A stretch of 26,383 bases of DNA from an uncultured Prevotellaceae bacterium. Its GTDB lineage: Bacteria; Bacteroidota; Bacteroidia; Bacteroidales; Muribaculaceae. The notes beneath the pieces were generated by a model. The model was not told where the DNA came from, did not search any database, and saw only the letters and a program-made list of their open reading frames with translations. The DNA is taken from NCBI GenBank assembly GCA_905210415.1, contig CAJLWM010000027.1, positions 1 to 26,383 on the forward strand, written 5' to 3'. The position numbers and the translations under genes are program-made. How positions within the stretch are numbered: position 1 is the first letter of the stretch; every line of letters starts with the position of its first letter. This document shows positions 15,254 to 22,915 of the stretch, in pieces.

Positions 15254-16774
15254 ATGGCAGGAAAAAGCGGAATGGATTTGACACAGAAGATGGTGCAAAC
15301 GCAGCGTCAAGTGGCGTTGCCGTCTACTATCCTTGTTGGGCAGATGCTCGAGAGAAGCTATGAAGAGGCTTTGCAATATGTCAATGACGAACTCGACAAG
15401 AATCCTGCCCTTGAACGTGTGTCTGACGAAAACTCTGCGCAAAAAAACGATTCCGACTATTCTGATGGCTATGAGGGCGGCGATAATAAGCGCGGCGAGG
15501 ATTATGACCCTCGCAACGACTATAGCAAGGAGGAAGATGCTCCTGCCTACCTGTCGCGAATGCCCAACCAGCGTGGCGTCGACGATGAGGTGTATGTGCC
15601 CGAGGTGGTGGAGGAAGAGAGCCTCTATGACCATCTCACCGAACAACTTGCCCAACAGGAACTCACGCCCGAGCAGATGATGATTGGCGACTATGTGATT
15701 GGCAACATCGATGGTAATGGCTATCTCACCCGCACGGCTTACGATATTTCATACGATATTATCACCAAAGAGAGTCTCGACATCAGCGAGGAAAAGGTGC
15801 AGCAGGTGATTGACGTGATCAAGACGCTTGATCCGCCCGGCATTGCTGCCGTGAATCTGCGTGAGTGTCTGCTCATACAGCTCAAGCCTCTGGTGGGCAG
15901 CGACCATCTGGCGGAATTGTCGTATAAGGCTGTGGATAGGTATATCGACGATATTGGCAATAAGCACTACGATAAGTTGCGCCGTGCTTTGCGCATCGAC
16001 GATGCCACGCTTGCCCAGGTGCTGAAGTATATACGCCACCTTAATCCATATCCGGGAGCGGGCTTTGTCAACGACCGAACAGTGCAGCATGCTATCACGG
16101 TGAATCCTGATTTTCGTGTGGAATATGATGAGGAATCGGGCGAGATAGAAATCACTTCGCTCAATCGCTTGCCAGAATTGCAGGTGTCGGAGAGTTATAA
16201 AATCTCCACCGAGGGCCGATTGCCTAAGGGTATGAGCAAGAGCGAGAAAGGACAGCAGAAAGTGGTGCGCAACTATGTGACGCGCGCCGAGGAGATGATA
16301 ATGCTGCTTAAGATTCGCCAGCAGACGTTGCTCAATGTGGTGCGAGCCATCGTGCGCAAGCAGACCGACTATTTCGTGACGCTCGACGAGGCACAATTGC
16401 ACCCGCTCACGCTTGCCGACATCGCCCCGATGGTGGGTAGCGACGTGTCGGTGATTTCGCGTGCCACTAAGGGCAAATATATAGAGACGCGCAATGGCTG
16501 CGTGCCGTTTAAGTTTTTCTTCACCGAGGGTATGGTGGTGAAAAAGGGCGAGGGCGACTCTGATGTGGAGGAGGTGTCAACCCGCGAAATCATTAAGGCG
16601 CTGAAGACCCTTATCGACAACGAGGATAAGACGTGTCCGCTCACCGATCAGAGCCTCACCGATTCGCTCAACGAGATGGGCTATCCCATCAAGCGCCGCA
16701 CGGTGGCTAAGTATCGCGAAGAACGCCTCAATGTGCCGGTGGCACGCCAGCGCAAGGAGCACGTTGTGCGCTGA
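15254..16774 (+). CDS. rpoN: RNA polymerase sigma-54 factor
   Basis: This 506-residue protein shows the sigma-54 order. A glutamine- and leucine-rich activator-interacting N-terminus (KMVQTQRQVALPSTILVGQM near 12-31) is followed by an acidic linker at about 55-115. The core-binding region comes next, and the C-terminus carries a helix-turn-helix part and the RpoN box KRRTVAKYRE (480-489), which reads the -24 promoter element. It directs polymerase to -24/-12 promoters that need an AAA+ activator; no such activator gene is in this window. The start at 15254 precedes the conserved N-terminal block with no better upstream ATG. The gene is monocistronic or weakly linked to the next gene, which has its own promoter. 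Confidence 0.97.
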   Translation: MAGKSGMDLTQKMVQTQRQVALPSTILVGQMLERSYEEALQYVNDELDKNPALERVSDENSAQKNDSDYSDGYEGGDNKRGEDYDPRNDYSKEEDAPAYLSRMPNQRGVDDEVYVPEVVEEESLYDHLTEQLAQQELTPEQMMIGDYVIGNIDGNGYLTRTAYDISYDIITKESLDISEEKVQQVIDVIKTLDPPGIAAVNLRECLLIQLKPLVGSDHLAELSYKAVDRYIDDIGNKHYDKLRRALRIDDATLAQVLKYIRHLNPYPGAGFVNDRTVQHAITVNPDFRVEYDEESGEIEITSLNRLPELQVSESYKISTEGRLPKGMSKSEKGQQKVVRNYVTRAEEMIMLLKIRQQTLLNVVRAIVRKQTDYFVTLDEAQLHPLTLADIAPMVGSDVSVISRATKGKYIETRNGCVPFKFFFTEGMVVKKGEGDSDVEEVSTREIIKALKTLIDNEDKTCPLTDQSLTDSLNEMGYPIKRRTVAKYREERLNVPVARQRKEHVVR

Positions 16775-16831
16775 AGCCGAGAGGAAGCGGGGAATATTTT
16801 TGCATATCAGCCCCCGATTAGGCCCGAATTA

Positions 16832-16863
16832 TTTGAATATTTGGCTAAAGAAGAGTAATTTTG
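16832..16863 (+). promoter_or_regulatory. Promoter upstream of the PAP2-like membrane protein gene
   Basis: TTTG (16832-16835), a 20-base spacer and TAATTTTG (16856-16863) fit the consensus. Transcription would start near 16870, leaving a leader of about 55 bases before the ATG at 16925. Confidence 0.65.
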
Positions 16864-16924
16864 CTATGCCTGACGTGTCCCAGTGTGGACAAACGTGGCA
16901 GGCAGGAAAATAAAACATCAGAAT

Positions 16925-17545
16925 ATGAAAATATTTGGAGCGTTTGCTCGATTTTTTTCCACGGTGATGAGCCCGTTGTTGATGCCCAGCTACGGCGTGT
17001 TTCTGGCGCTATGGGTGTCGGTGATGTGCTATCTGCCTTTGGGTACACGATTGATGGTGACAGTGGTGGTGTTTGGCATCACTTGCATACTGCCAATGGT
17101 GTTTATCGCTCTGCTGCACAATGCCAAGATTATCACCGATAAGCGGCTTGTCAACCCCAAGGAGCGTTGGTTGCCATACATTTTTGCTTTGGCGTGCTAT
17201 GTGGGTGCGGCATTCTATCTGCGCCATGTGCATAGCCCATCGTGGCTCGAGGCATTTATGTGGGGTGGAGTGGCTGCGGTGACAGTGTCGGCCGTGGTGA
17301 ATATCTGGTGGAAAATCAGTGCGCATGCCGCAGGAGTGTCGGGGCTGTTGGCTCTGTTGCTTGCCATACACAATCTCGGATTGGAGGCTTTCGGGCTCTT
17401 GGGCACGATATGCGTCACCATTCTGCTGTGTGGCTGTGTGTGCACTTCGCGACTTCTGCTCGATCGCCACAACATTTGGCAGGTGCTGGCAGGCGTGGTG
17501 AACGGTTTTGTTTGGGTGTATTGGGCAATTCGCATCTTTGCCTGA
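16925..17545 (+). CDS. PAP2-like integral membrane protein
   Basis: This 206-residue protein starts at the ATG at 16925; an in-frame ATG at 16883 lies only about 13 bases past the predicted transcription start and adds a non-hydrophobic leader. Several hydrophobic helices are visible (for example VFLALWVSVMCYLP and VTVVVFGITCILPMVFIAL). Near residue 136 KISAHAAGVSG resembles the second PAP2 motif (SGH) with A in place of G. Near 176 SRLLLDRHNIWQVLAG resembles the third motif, with SR and a His. The first motif is not clear. It may be a divergent phosphatase or a non-catalytic relative, and the substrate is unknown. It sits between rpoN and purE, 56 bases before the latter. Confidence 0.65.
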   Translation: MKIFGAFARFFSTVMSPLLMPSYGVFLALWVSVMCYLPLGTRLMVTVVVFGITCILPMVFIALLHNAKIITDKRLVNPKERWLPYIFALACYVGAAFYLRHVHSPSWLEAFMWGGVAAVTVSAVVNIWWKISAHAAGVSGLLALLLAIHNLGLEAFGLLGTICVTILLCGCVCTSRLLLDRHNIWQVLAGVVNGFVWVYWAIRIFA

Positions 17546-17601
17546 TGCGCCATTTTTTTGAAAAAGAGTATTAACATAATAAGATAATAGATATTAACGA
17601 C

Positions 17602-18108
17602 ATGAAACCATTGGTTAGTGTGATAATGGGTAGCACCAGCGACCTTCCAATCATGGAAAAGGCGCTCGGCTTGCTCAACGAGATGGAAATCCCTTTTGAA
17701 GTGCTTGCATTGAGTGCTCACCGCACCCCTTCGCAAGTAGAAGAGTTTGCCCGCGGAGCAAAGGCTCGTGGTGTGAAAGTGATAATTGCTGCGGCAGGTA
17801 TGGCCGCACACTTGCCAGGCGTGATTGCTGCTATGACTCCGCTGCCTGTGATTGGTGTGCCTATCAAGTCCACCGTGGGCGGTCTGGACGCACTACTTGC
17901 CATCGTGCAGATGCCTCCTGGCATCCCTGTAGCCACTGTCGGCATCAATGCAGCGCTCAACGCAGCCATCCTTGCCACCCAGATGCTCGCCCTTGGCGAC
18001 GAGGTAATCGGCGAGAAAGTTGAGGCATATAAGCGCAGTCTGGAGGAAAAGATTGTGAAGGCTAACAACGAATTGTCGCAATTGGATTATAAATTCAAGA
18101 CCAACTAA
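17602..18108 (+). CDS. purE: N5-carboxyaminoimidazole ribonucleotide mutase
   Basis: This 168-residue protein matches class I PurE in length. VSVIMGSTSDLPIMEKA (5-21) is the substrate phosphate loop, LSAHRTP near 36-42 carries the catalytic His, and AAAGMAAHLPGVIAA near 65-79 closes the active site. It rearranges N5-CAIR to CAIR in purine synthesis. No promoter is obvious in the 56-base gap upstream, so it may be read from the promoter at 16832. From memory, purE lies next to ispG in related Bacteroidales; here an AT-rich stretch of about 2 kb separates them. Confidence 0.96.
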   Translation: MKPLVSVIMGSTSDLPIMEKALGLLNEMEIPFEVLALSAHRTPSQVEEFARGAKARGVKVIIAAAGMAAHLPGVIAAMTPLPVIGVPIKSTVGGLDALLAIVQMPPGIPVATVGINAALNAAILATQMLALGDEVIGEKVEAYKRSLEEKIVKANNELSQLDYKFKTN

Positions 18109-18438
18109 AACTTATTGCAGATAATAAGTTGTAAGATACTTGTTTGTTTTTCAAACGAAATAAATTAGGGCTGACACTTCTCTTGAGGTGTCAGCCCTAA
18201 CTCTTCAAACGTTCAAAAAGTTTTACCGGACAGTTCCCTTCGCCAGAATGGCAAACAAGTTGAGATAATAACAATGAACCTTGTTATACAGAAGCAATAA
18301 TATTTTGTATCATTTCGTACACTTATTTTGGGGTACGCAATGGCGAAGTCAGGAAAAAAGTATGCGTAAGGCAACAATAAAACAGTTTATATCGTTCATA
18401 AATATTCTATAGTATATGCCGTCATATATCGAACCAGT
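18109..18438. other. Gap between purE and the leucine-rich-variant gene (330 bases)
   Basis: No gene is supported. Just after purE, AACTTATT (18109-18116) and AATAAGTT (18123-18130) form a small hairpin, followed by a GTTTG/CAAAC hairpin and the strong hairpin at 18165-18200. The rest, up to the stop of the minus-strand gene at 18439, is AT-rich sequence without recognisable signals. Confidence 0.6.
18165..18200. terminator. Hairpin, probable terminator between convergent genes
   Basis: TTAGGGCTGACACTTC (18165-18180) pairs with GAGGTGTCAGCCCTAA (18185-18200) with one G-U pair and a TCTT loop. A T-rich stretch (TTTATTT) follows on the minus strand and none on the plus strand, so it best serves the leftward gene, though it lies 57 bases past the purE stop and may act both ways. 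Confidence 0.6.
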
Positions 18439-19542
18439 TTACAAATTACAGAAAAATACGGACGACGCCAATATAATTATAATATATAATAAACAACCAC
18501 TATTAGATGGCACTATTCTTTTTTCTTTATTTATTTTTCTGGCATTTTCTTTCGCATTATCGGGGGCATTGCTGTTTTTAAGAATTGCATTCCTTACGTT
18601 AATTGATTCATCTAATGCCAATTTCGACAATATATCTACGGGCGTTATCGGATTTGTGGCTATAGCAGTCCTAATCCCCGAAGAAGAATGATTGGCAAAT
18701 TTCCTAAGTTTTTCATACGATATATCAGATCTTCCACAAAGAATTCTAATCACTGAAATATCCGTATCGGTAAACAAGCTGTCTATAATTTCATCATCCA
18801 ACGGAACTAACTTGGCAACGGCGCGACGCACTTGAGGGGATTTGTCTTTTGAAAGTTTTATTAAAACTTTATTATTCTGGGTTTGACCTACGAGTTCTAT
18901 TCTAGTGGCTAATGGTATGGTTGTATTGTTTAAAATAGAATTTTCAGCGCTCAAAATTTCTTTCTTTTTTAATTCTTCAGCTAATCTTTTCTGCTCTTTT
19001 ATCACCTCTTCTTGCCTTTTCCGTTCTTCTTCACATCTAAGAGCCTCTTCTGCCGCCTTTTTTGCACGCATAGCACGCTCCGAAGGTATCGTTACTGTCT
19101 CATAAAAATGAGACTCGTCCGCTGAAATAAAACGGGCACTTGTATAGTAATTATTTGCTGCTCCAATATATGGCAGACGAGGCATACTATCATCGCTATT
19201 CTTTTGCCAATGTAATTTTGTTCGTTGTTTTTCTAAATATTCAACATCTGCATAATTAAATGGCTTATTAGAGTTACCATCTTCATAACTAGACCAATCA
19301 CCTCTACATCTGCTTTTTTCTCTATTAATCCTATCTGTTAATTCCTCAATCTGTCTCTCTAATTGTTTCTTTGAATTATCGTATTTTACTCTCTCCGCCT
19401 GATAACGCTCCCAGTTATCACGTTGTTGATTTGTCGAACGCTCGTTTCCATAACGCCAACAATCATAACAGAAAATTTTGCCATCCGGCATTATATAGTA
19501 TTCATTGACCATTCTTTGGCAACCACCTTGACATTTCAACAT
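18439..19542 (-). CDS. Unrecognised protein: zinc-ribbon-like N-terminus, coiled coils, leucine-rich-variant repeats, C-terminal membrane tail
   Basis: This 367-residue protein is not one I recognise as a whole. Cys4/Cys8 and Cys25/Cys28 form a CxxxC...CxxC pair likely to bind zinc. Residues about 45-78 and 155-198 are charged and helical (RQIEELTDRINREK; KKAAEEALRCEEERKRQEEV), suggesting coiled coils. Residues 230-328 contain four repeats with an exact 26-residue period (Leu230, Leu256, Phe282, Leu308), most carrying a V/I-R pair, as in leucine-rich-repeat-variant/HEAT-like scaffolds. The end (CLLYIIIILASSVFFCNL) is a membrane helix with almost nothing after it, i.e. a tail anchor. Codon use is AT-rich unlike the neighbours, suggesting acquisition by transfer. 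It stands alone between purE and ispG. A scaffold or sensor at the inner membrane is inference. Confidence 0.8.
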   Translation of the reverse strand: MLKCQGGCQRMVNEYYIMPDGKIFCYDCWRYGNERSTNQQRDNWERYQAERVKYDNSKKQLERQIEELTDRINREKSRCRGDWSSYEDGNSNKPFNYADVEYLEKQRTKLHWQKNSDDSMPRLPYIGAANNYYTSARFISADESHFYETVTIPSERAMRAKKAAEEALRCEEERKRQEEVIKEQKRLAEELKKKEILSAENSILNNTTIPLATRIELVGQTQNNKVLIKLSKDKSPQVRRAVAKLVPLDDEIIDSLFTDTDISVIRILCGRSDISYEKLRKFANHSSSGIRTAIATNPITPVDILSKLALDESINVRNAILKNSNAPDNAKENARKINKEKRIVPSNSGCLLYIIIILASSVFFCNL

Positions 19543-19637
19543 AACTCATTTCGTTAGTATTTAAGATATATTTAAACTGCTGTACCGTTTAGAAATCTTC
19601 CGCTTCGCTTTTGAGCCTCGGCGTGGAGCACGCACTT

Positions 19638-19667
19638 TAAAGTTAGTGATTATTTGTTAAATGGCAA
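19638..19667 (-). promoter_or_regulatory. Possible promoter of the leucine-rich-variant gene
   Basis: On the minus strand TTG (19665-19667), 19 bases and TAACTTTA (19638-19645) approximate the consensus, about 95 bases before the ATG. A second exact -7 box, TACCTTTG at 19811-19818, lies farther upstream without a clear -33 element. Confidence 0.4.
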
Positions 19668-19912
19668 GCGAAAAATGTAAAATTTCCGCATAAATCGATA
19701 TTTCCTCCTGTTTGCTTAGATGTCTTATCCAATTTTATATTTTACCTATCACATAGACACTCCATAATAGGCAACATTTTAAAGCTACCAACCCGAACAG
19801 TTTGTTTACGCAAAGGTATTAAAAAAGGCGTTAGTAATTAGCTAACTCCTTGATTTTAAATGTGGGCCAGCCTGGATTTCTGACTTCGTTACTCAAAAAA
19901 CGTATTTTATAA

Positions 19913-19962
19913 TATTAGTTCTATATAACAAAGTTCAAATATCTTGTTAGATAGAACTAATA
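19913..19962. repeat. 50-base imperfect palindrome
   Basis: TATTAGTTCTAT (19913-19924) pairs perfectly with ATAGAACTAATA (19951-19962). After one mismatch TAACAA pairs with TTGTTA inside it. No T-run follows on either side, so it is not an ordinary terminator. Confidence 0.75.
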
Positions 19963-20030
19963 ATTGCAGTAGTGAATGTTCGATAAAACTTGTCAGAAAC
20001 AATATTCTGCGTCTTAGATTCCTGCGGAGA

Positions 20031-20055
20031 CAACACCTATTGCAACGAGGTGTTG
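20031..20055. promoter_or_regulatory. Hairpin overlapping the ispG -33 element
   Basis: CAACACCT (20031-20038) and AGGTGTTG (20048-20055) form a perfect 8-bp inverted repeat with a 9-base spacer. The right arm contains the TTG of the ispG promoter, so it could be an operator or an upstream terminator hairpin. Confidence 0.5.
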
Positions 20056-20083
20056 GTAAATAGAATAATTATTAGTAAATTTG
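20053..20083 (+). promoter_or_regulatory. Promoter of ispG
   Basis: TTG (20053-20055), 20 bases and TAAATTTG (20076-20083) match the consensus. Transcription would start near 20090, with a leader of about 25 bases before the ATG at 20115. Confidence 0.65.
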
Positions 20084-20114
20084 TTAGGTTAAGAAACTAA
20101 TAAAATAGATTGTA

Positions 20115-21941
20115 ATGATAAACTATAAGCGAAGGTACGCAACCCCTGTAAGGATTAAGAATCTGATGATGGGTTCGGACTATCCGGTGCGTGTGCAGTC
20201 GATGACCTCCACAAGCACTATGGACACAGAGGGTAGTGTGGCTCAGTGCCGCCGCATAGCCGATGCTGGAGCCGACTTGGTGCGACTCACTGCGCAGGGT
20301 GTGCGCGAGGCCGAGAATATTGGCGTGATTCGCCGCCAGTTGATTGCCGAAGGGTATCAATTGCCATTGGTGGCAGATATTCACTTCAATCCTCGTGCCG
20401 CATTTGCCGCAGCGAAAAACACCGATAAGGTGCGTATTAATCCGGGTAATTTTGTGGATGTGGCTCGCACGTTCAAGAAACTTACGTTCACCGACGAGGA
20501 GTATGCTGCTGAGTTGAAGAAAATTTCTGATGCTTTGGTGCCTTTTATCGCAGTTTGTCGCGAAAATCGCACGGCTGTGCGCTTGGGCGTCAACCACGGT
20601 TCGCTTAGCGACCGCATCATGAGCCGTTATGGCGACACTCCTGCCGGTATGGTGGAGAGCGTGATGGAGTTTTTGCGCGTGTTTGTGGCAGAGCGATTTT
20701 TCGATGTGGTGATCTCAATCAAGGCATCGAATACTGTGGTGATGGTGGAAACTGTGCGCCGACTGGTGGTGGCTATGGATGCCGAGGATATGCACTTCCC
20801 AATCCACTTGGGCGTTACTGAGGCTGGCGACGGCGAGGACGGCCGCATAAAGAGTGCCGTGGGTATTGGTGCCCTGCTTGCTGAGGGCGTAGGCGACACC
20901 ATTAGAGTGTCGTTGAGCGAAGATCCTGAGTATGAGGTGCCGGTGGCTCAAAAATTAGTGCAATATATTACATCTCGTGCCGGACATCCGCTGATCGATG
21001 GCGAGGAATGTGTCGAATATAATCATTTGCAACCTGAGCGTCGTGCGTCAGGCACGGTGGCCGACATCGTTGGCGGTAAGCGTATGCCCGTCACAGTGGC
21101 GTCGTATAGTCCATCCCAGGTGCAGGGCAAGCTTCGCCCCGATTTCTATTATGTGGCCGACGGTGCAGTTGCTGCCGATGGCAACCGCTATATTGTGCCA
21201 GCTGCCAGCTATGATGGCGCTGAAAACGCCTATCCGCTCTACGATGTGGCGCAGATTGGCGATGCTCTGAAGTGCGCTGCCCCGATTGTGTGGGTGAAGG
21301 CTTCTGCCGACACTCCGGCATCGGTGCTTGAGCCATTGCGTGGCGCTGTCAATGTGGTGCTTGTGATTACTCCTGCCAACGTGAATGTGGCTGGTAGTCT
21401 GCAGGCTATGTTGCATGCTCTAATGACTGCAGGCATTGAATGTCCTGTGGTGCCACTTTGCTCGTATGACGATACCGACAAGGAATGGCTGCAGGTGAAG
21501 GCTGGCGCTGATATGGGCACGCTGTTGCTCAATGGCTTCCGCGATGGCGTGTGGGTTGAGGCCCCATGCTATGCTTGTGCCGACGATGTGGTGCGTCTGG
21601 AATATGGTATTCTTCAGTCTGCGCGTTTGCGTATGAGCAAGACCGAGTTTATATCGTGTCCAAGTTGCGGCCGCACACTATTCGACCTTCAGCACACGGT
21701 GAAGCAGGTGAAGGCTGCCACTTCGCACCTCACTCACCTCAAAATTGGCATCATGGGCTGCATCGTGAATGGCCCTGGTGAGATGGCTGATGCCGATTAT
21801 GGCTATGTGGGCGCTGCCGTGGGCAAAATCAGCCTGTATAAGGGCAAAGTGTGCATCGAAAAGAATATTCCTCAAGAGGAGGCAATCCCTCGCCTGATTA
21901 ATCTGATTAAGGAAAACGGCGATTGGGTTGACCCAGAATAA
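20115..21941 (+). CDS. ispG: 4-hydroxy-3-methylbut-2-enyl diphosphate synthase, long form
   Basis: This 608-residue protein starts with the TIM-barrel part (VRVQSMTSTSTMDTEGSV, DAGADLVRLTAQG, LVADIHFNPRAAF, DKVRINPGNF). It ends in the iron-sulfur domain with CPSC (Cys515, Cys518), Cys549 in KIGIMGCIVNGPGE and Glu556, the usual ligands of the [4Fe-4S] cluster. It makes HMBPP from MEcPP in the MEP isoprenoid pathway. The extra about 200 residues between the two parts mark the long form found in Bacteroidota, Chlamydiae and plants. It is followed after 19 bases by a secreted hydrolase gene, probably in the same transcript. Confidence 0.96.
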   Translation: MINYKRRYATPVRIKNLMMGSDYPVRVQSMTSTSTMDTEGSVAQCRRIADAGADLVRLTAQGVREAENIGVIRRQLIAEGYQLPLVADIHFNPRAAFAAAKNTDKVRINPGNFVDVARTFKKLTFTDEEYAAELKKISDALVPFIAVCRENRTAVRLGVNHGSLSDRIMSRYGDTPAGMVESVMEFLRVFVAERFFDVVISIKASNTVVMVETVRRLVVAMDAEDMHFPIHLGVTEAGDGEDGRIKSAVGIGALLAEGVGDTIRVSLSEDPEYEVPVAQKLVQYITSRAGHPLIDGEECVEYNHLQPERRASGTVADIVGGKRMPVTVASYSPSQVQGKLRPDFYYVADGAVAADGNRYIVPAASYDGAENAYPLYDVAQIGDALKCAAPIVWVKASADTPASVLEPLRGAVNVVLVITPANVNVAGSLQAMLHALMTAGIECPVVPLCSYDDTDKEWLQVKAGADMGTLLLNGFRDGVWVEAPCYACADDVVRLEYGILQSARLRMSKTEFISCPSCGRTLFDLQHTVKQVKAATSHLTHLKIGIMGCIVNGPGEMADADYGYVGAAVGKISLYKGKVCIEKNIPQEEAIPRLINLIKENGDWVDPE

Positions 21942-21960
21942 AGTATTGTATAAGAAAGCA

Positions 21961-22656
21961 ATGAAACGATATTTCTGCTATATTGTTATGAGCATATTCG
22001 CCATAATGGGAATAGGCAGTGTGGAGGCTGCCGGCAAAAACGATTGGGCACAGTTTGGCAGATATGCCGAGGCTAATGCGGCGCTCCAGTCGAGCCCCGA
22101 TGTGGTGTTTTTCGGAAACAGCATCACCGATTTTTGGCCGGGAAAGTCGCCACGATTTTGGGGCGAGCATCCGGGATATGTGGGTCGAGGCATTTCGGGC
22201 CAGACCACATGTGAGATGCTTGTGCGCTTTCGTAGCGATGTGGTGAATCTGCATCCAAAGGCTGTGGCCATCTTGGCGGGGATCAACGATATCGCACAGA
22301 ATATCGGGTATATCTCGCTCGATAATGTGCTTGGCAACATTGTGAGCATGGTGGAGATAGCCCGTGCCAATGGCATAAAGGTGGCTTTGTGCTCGGTGGT
22401 GCCGTGCAACCATTTCGCGTGGCGACCAGAGATGCGCCCTGCCGAAGATGTGCGTCGCCTCAATGCCTTGATTGCCGACTATGTGGCACGTCGTGCCGAT
22501 GATGGCGTGAAATACGTTGATTATTACACCCCGATGGCCAATGCTGAGGGCGGGCTCGACCCCGTGCTTTCGGCCGATGGCTGTCATCCGTCGGCCGATG
22601 GATATGCTATCATGGAAAATGTAATATCTTCAGCCCTTGCTGGTTGGGTGGAATGA
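21961..22656 (+). CDS. Secreted SGNH/GDSL-type hydrolase
   Basis: This 231-residue protein starts at the ATG at 21961, which gives a signal peptide (MKRYFCYIVMSIFAIMGIGS, cleavage near VEA). An earlier in-frame start at 21928 lies inside ispG. The SGNH blocks are present: FFGNSIT with nucleophile Ser54 (GNS replaces GDS), GRGISGQTT with Gly77, GIND (107-110) and DGCHPS with Asp206 and His209. The form is that of the PAF-acetylhydrolase-like esterases common in Bacteroidota, which remove acyl or acetyl groups from lipids or polysaccharides outside the cytoplasm. The substrate is not known. Its link to ispG is positional only. Confidence 0.9.
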   Translation: MKRYFCYIVMSIFAIMGIGSVEAAGKNDWAQFGRYAEANAALQSSPDVVFFGNSITDFWPGKSPRFWGEHPGYVGRGISGQTTCEMLVRFRSDVVNLHPKAVAILAGINDIAQNIGYISLDNVLGNIVSMVEIARANGIKVALCSVVPCNHFAWRPEMRPAEDVRRLNALIADYVARRADDGVKYVDYYTPMANAEGGLDPVLSADGCHPSADGYAIMENVISSALAGWVE

Positions 22657-22739
22657 GTCGCGCTAACGGCTAAGAAAAATATTTTTAATGTGGCCTGTGC
22701 AATTTTTTTGTTGTCAAAGGGCGATATTTTCAAAAAAAT

Positions 22740-22775
22740 AATAACTTTGTGGTATGATAGTGCCGCAAAGTTATT
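22740..22775. promoter_or_regulatory. Palindrome holding two opposed -7 boxes
   Basis: AATAACTTTGTGG (22740-22752) and CCGCAAAGTTATT (22763-22775) form a 13-bp stem (one G-U) with a 10-base loop. Each arm contains TAACTTTG, one reading right (22742-22749) and one left (22766-22773). The leftward box has a TTTG 19 bases upstream (22793-22796). It may instead act as the terminator of ispG and the hydrolase gene. Confidence 0.5.
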
Positions 22776-22915
22776 GTTGCTTTTAGACGGGGCAAATTTT
22801 CTATTCCCCTCGCGTTTCTGTGGAAGTGGCTCGTGGAGATTATCGAAGAATGATCAGTGGCAGGAAGAAGAGACTATCTAAAAATATAAAAACAGATTCA
22901 GTTGATTATACATAA

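Larger units (their letters stand above)
19543..20114. other. AT-rich divergent gap before ispG (570 bases)
   Basis: No coding region is supported. It contains two candidate leftward promoter boxes (19638-19645, 19811-19818), a long hairpin at 19913-19962, a second hairpin at 20031-20055 and the ispG promoter at 20053-20083. Confidence 0.65.

Noticed and set aside
18210..18250. TACCGGACAGTTCCC-like segment as an insertion-sequence end
   Set aside because: It recalls transposon termini, but no matching inverted copy or transposase remnant was found in the window.
19650..19691. A 13-residue minus-strand frame preceded by AGGAGG in the leader region of the leucine-rich-variant gene
   Set aside because: The spacing to the ATG is about 12 bases and Bacteroidetes rarely rely on Shine-Dalgarno sites, so a leader peptide is not supported.
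18109..19975. ATTGCAG at both ends of the AT-rich island as attachment-site or target duplication
   Set aside because: Only seven bases match and no integrase or transposase gene is present, so chance is likely.
22690..22881. Plus-strand frame of 63 codons before the histidine kinase
   Set aside because: It starts at a non-ATG codon, overlaps the palindrome with promoter boxes and has no recognisable pattern.
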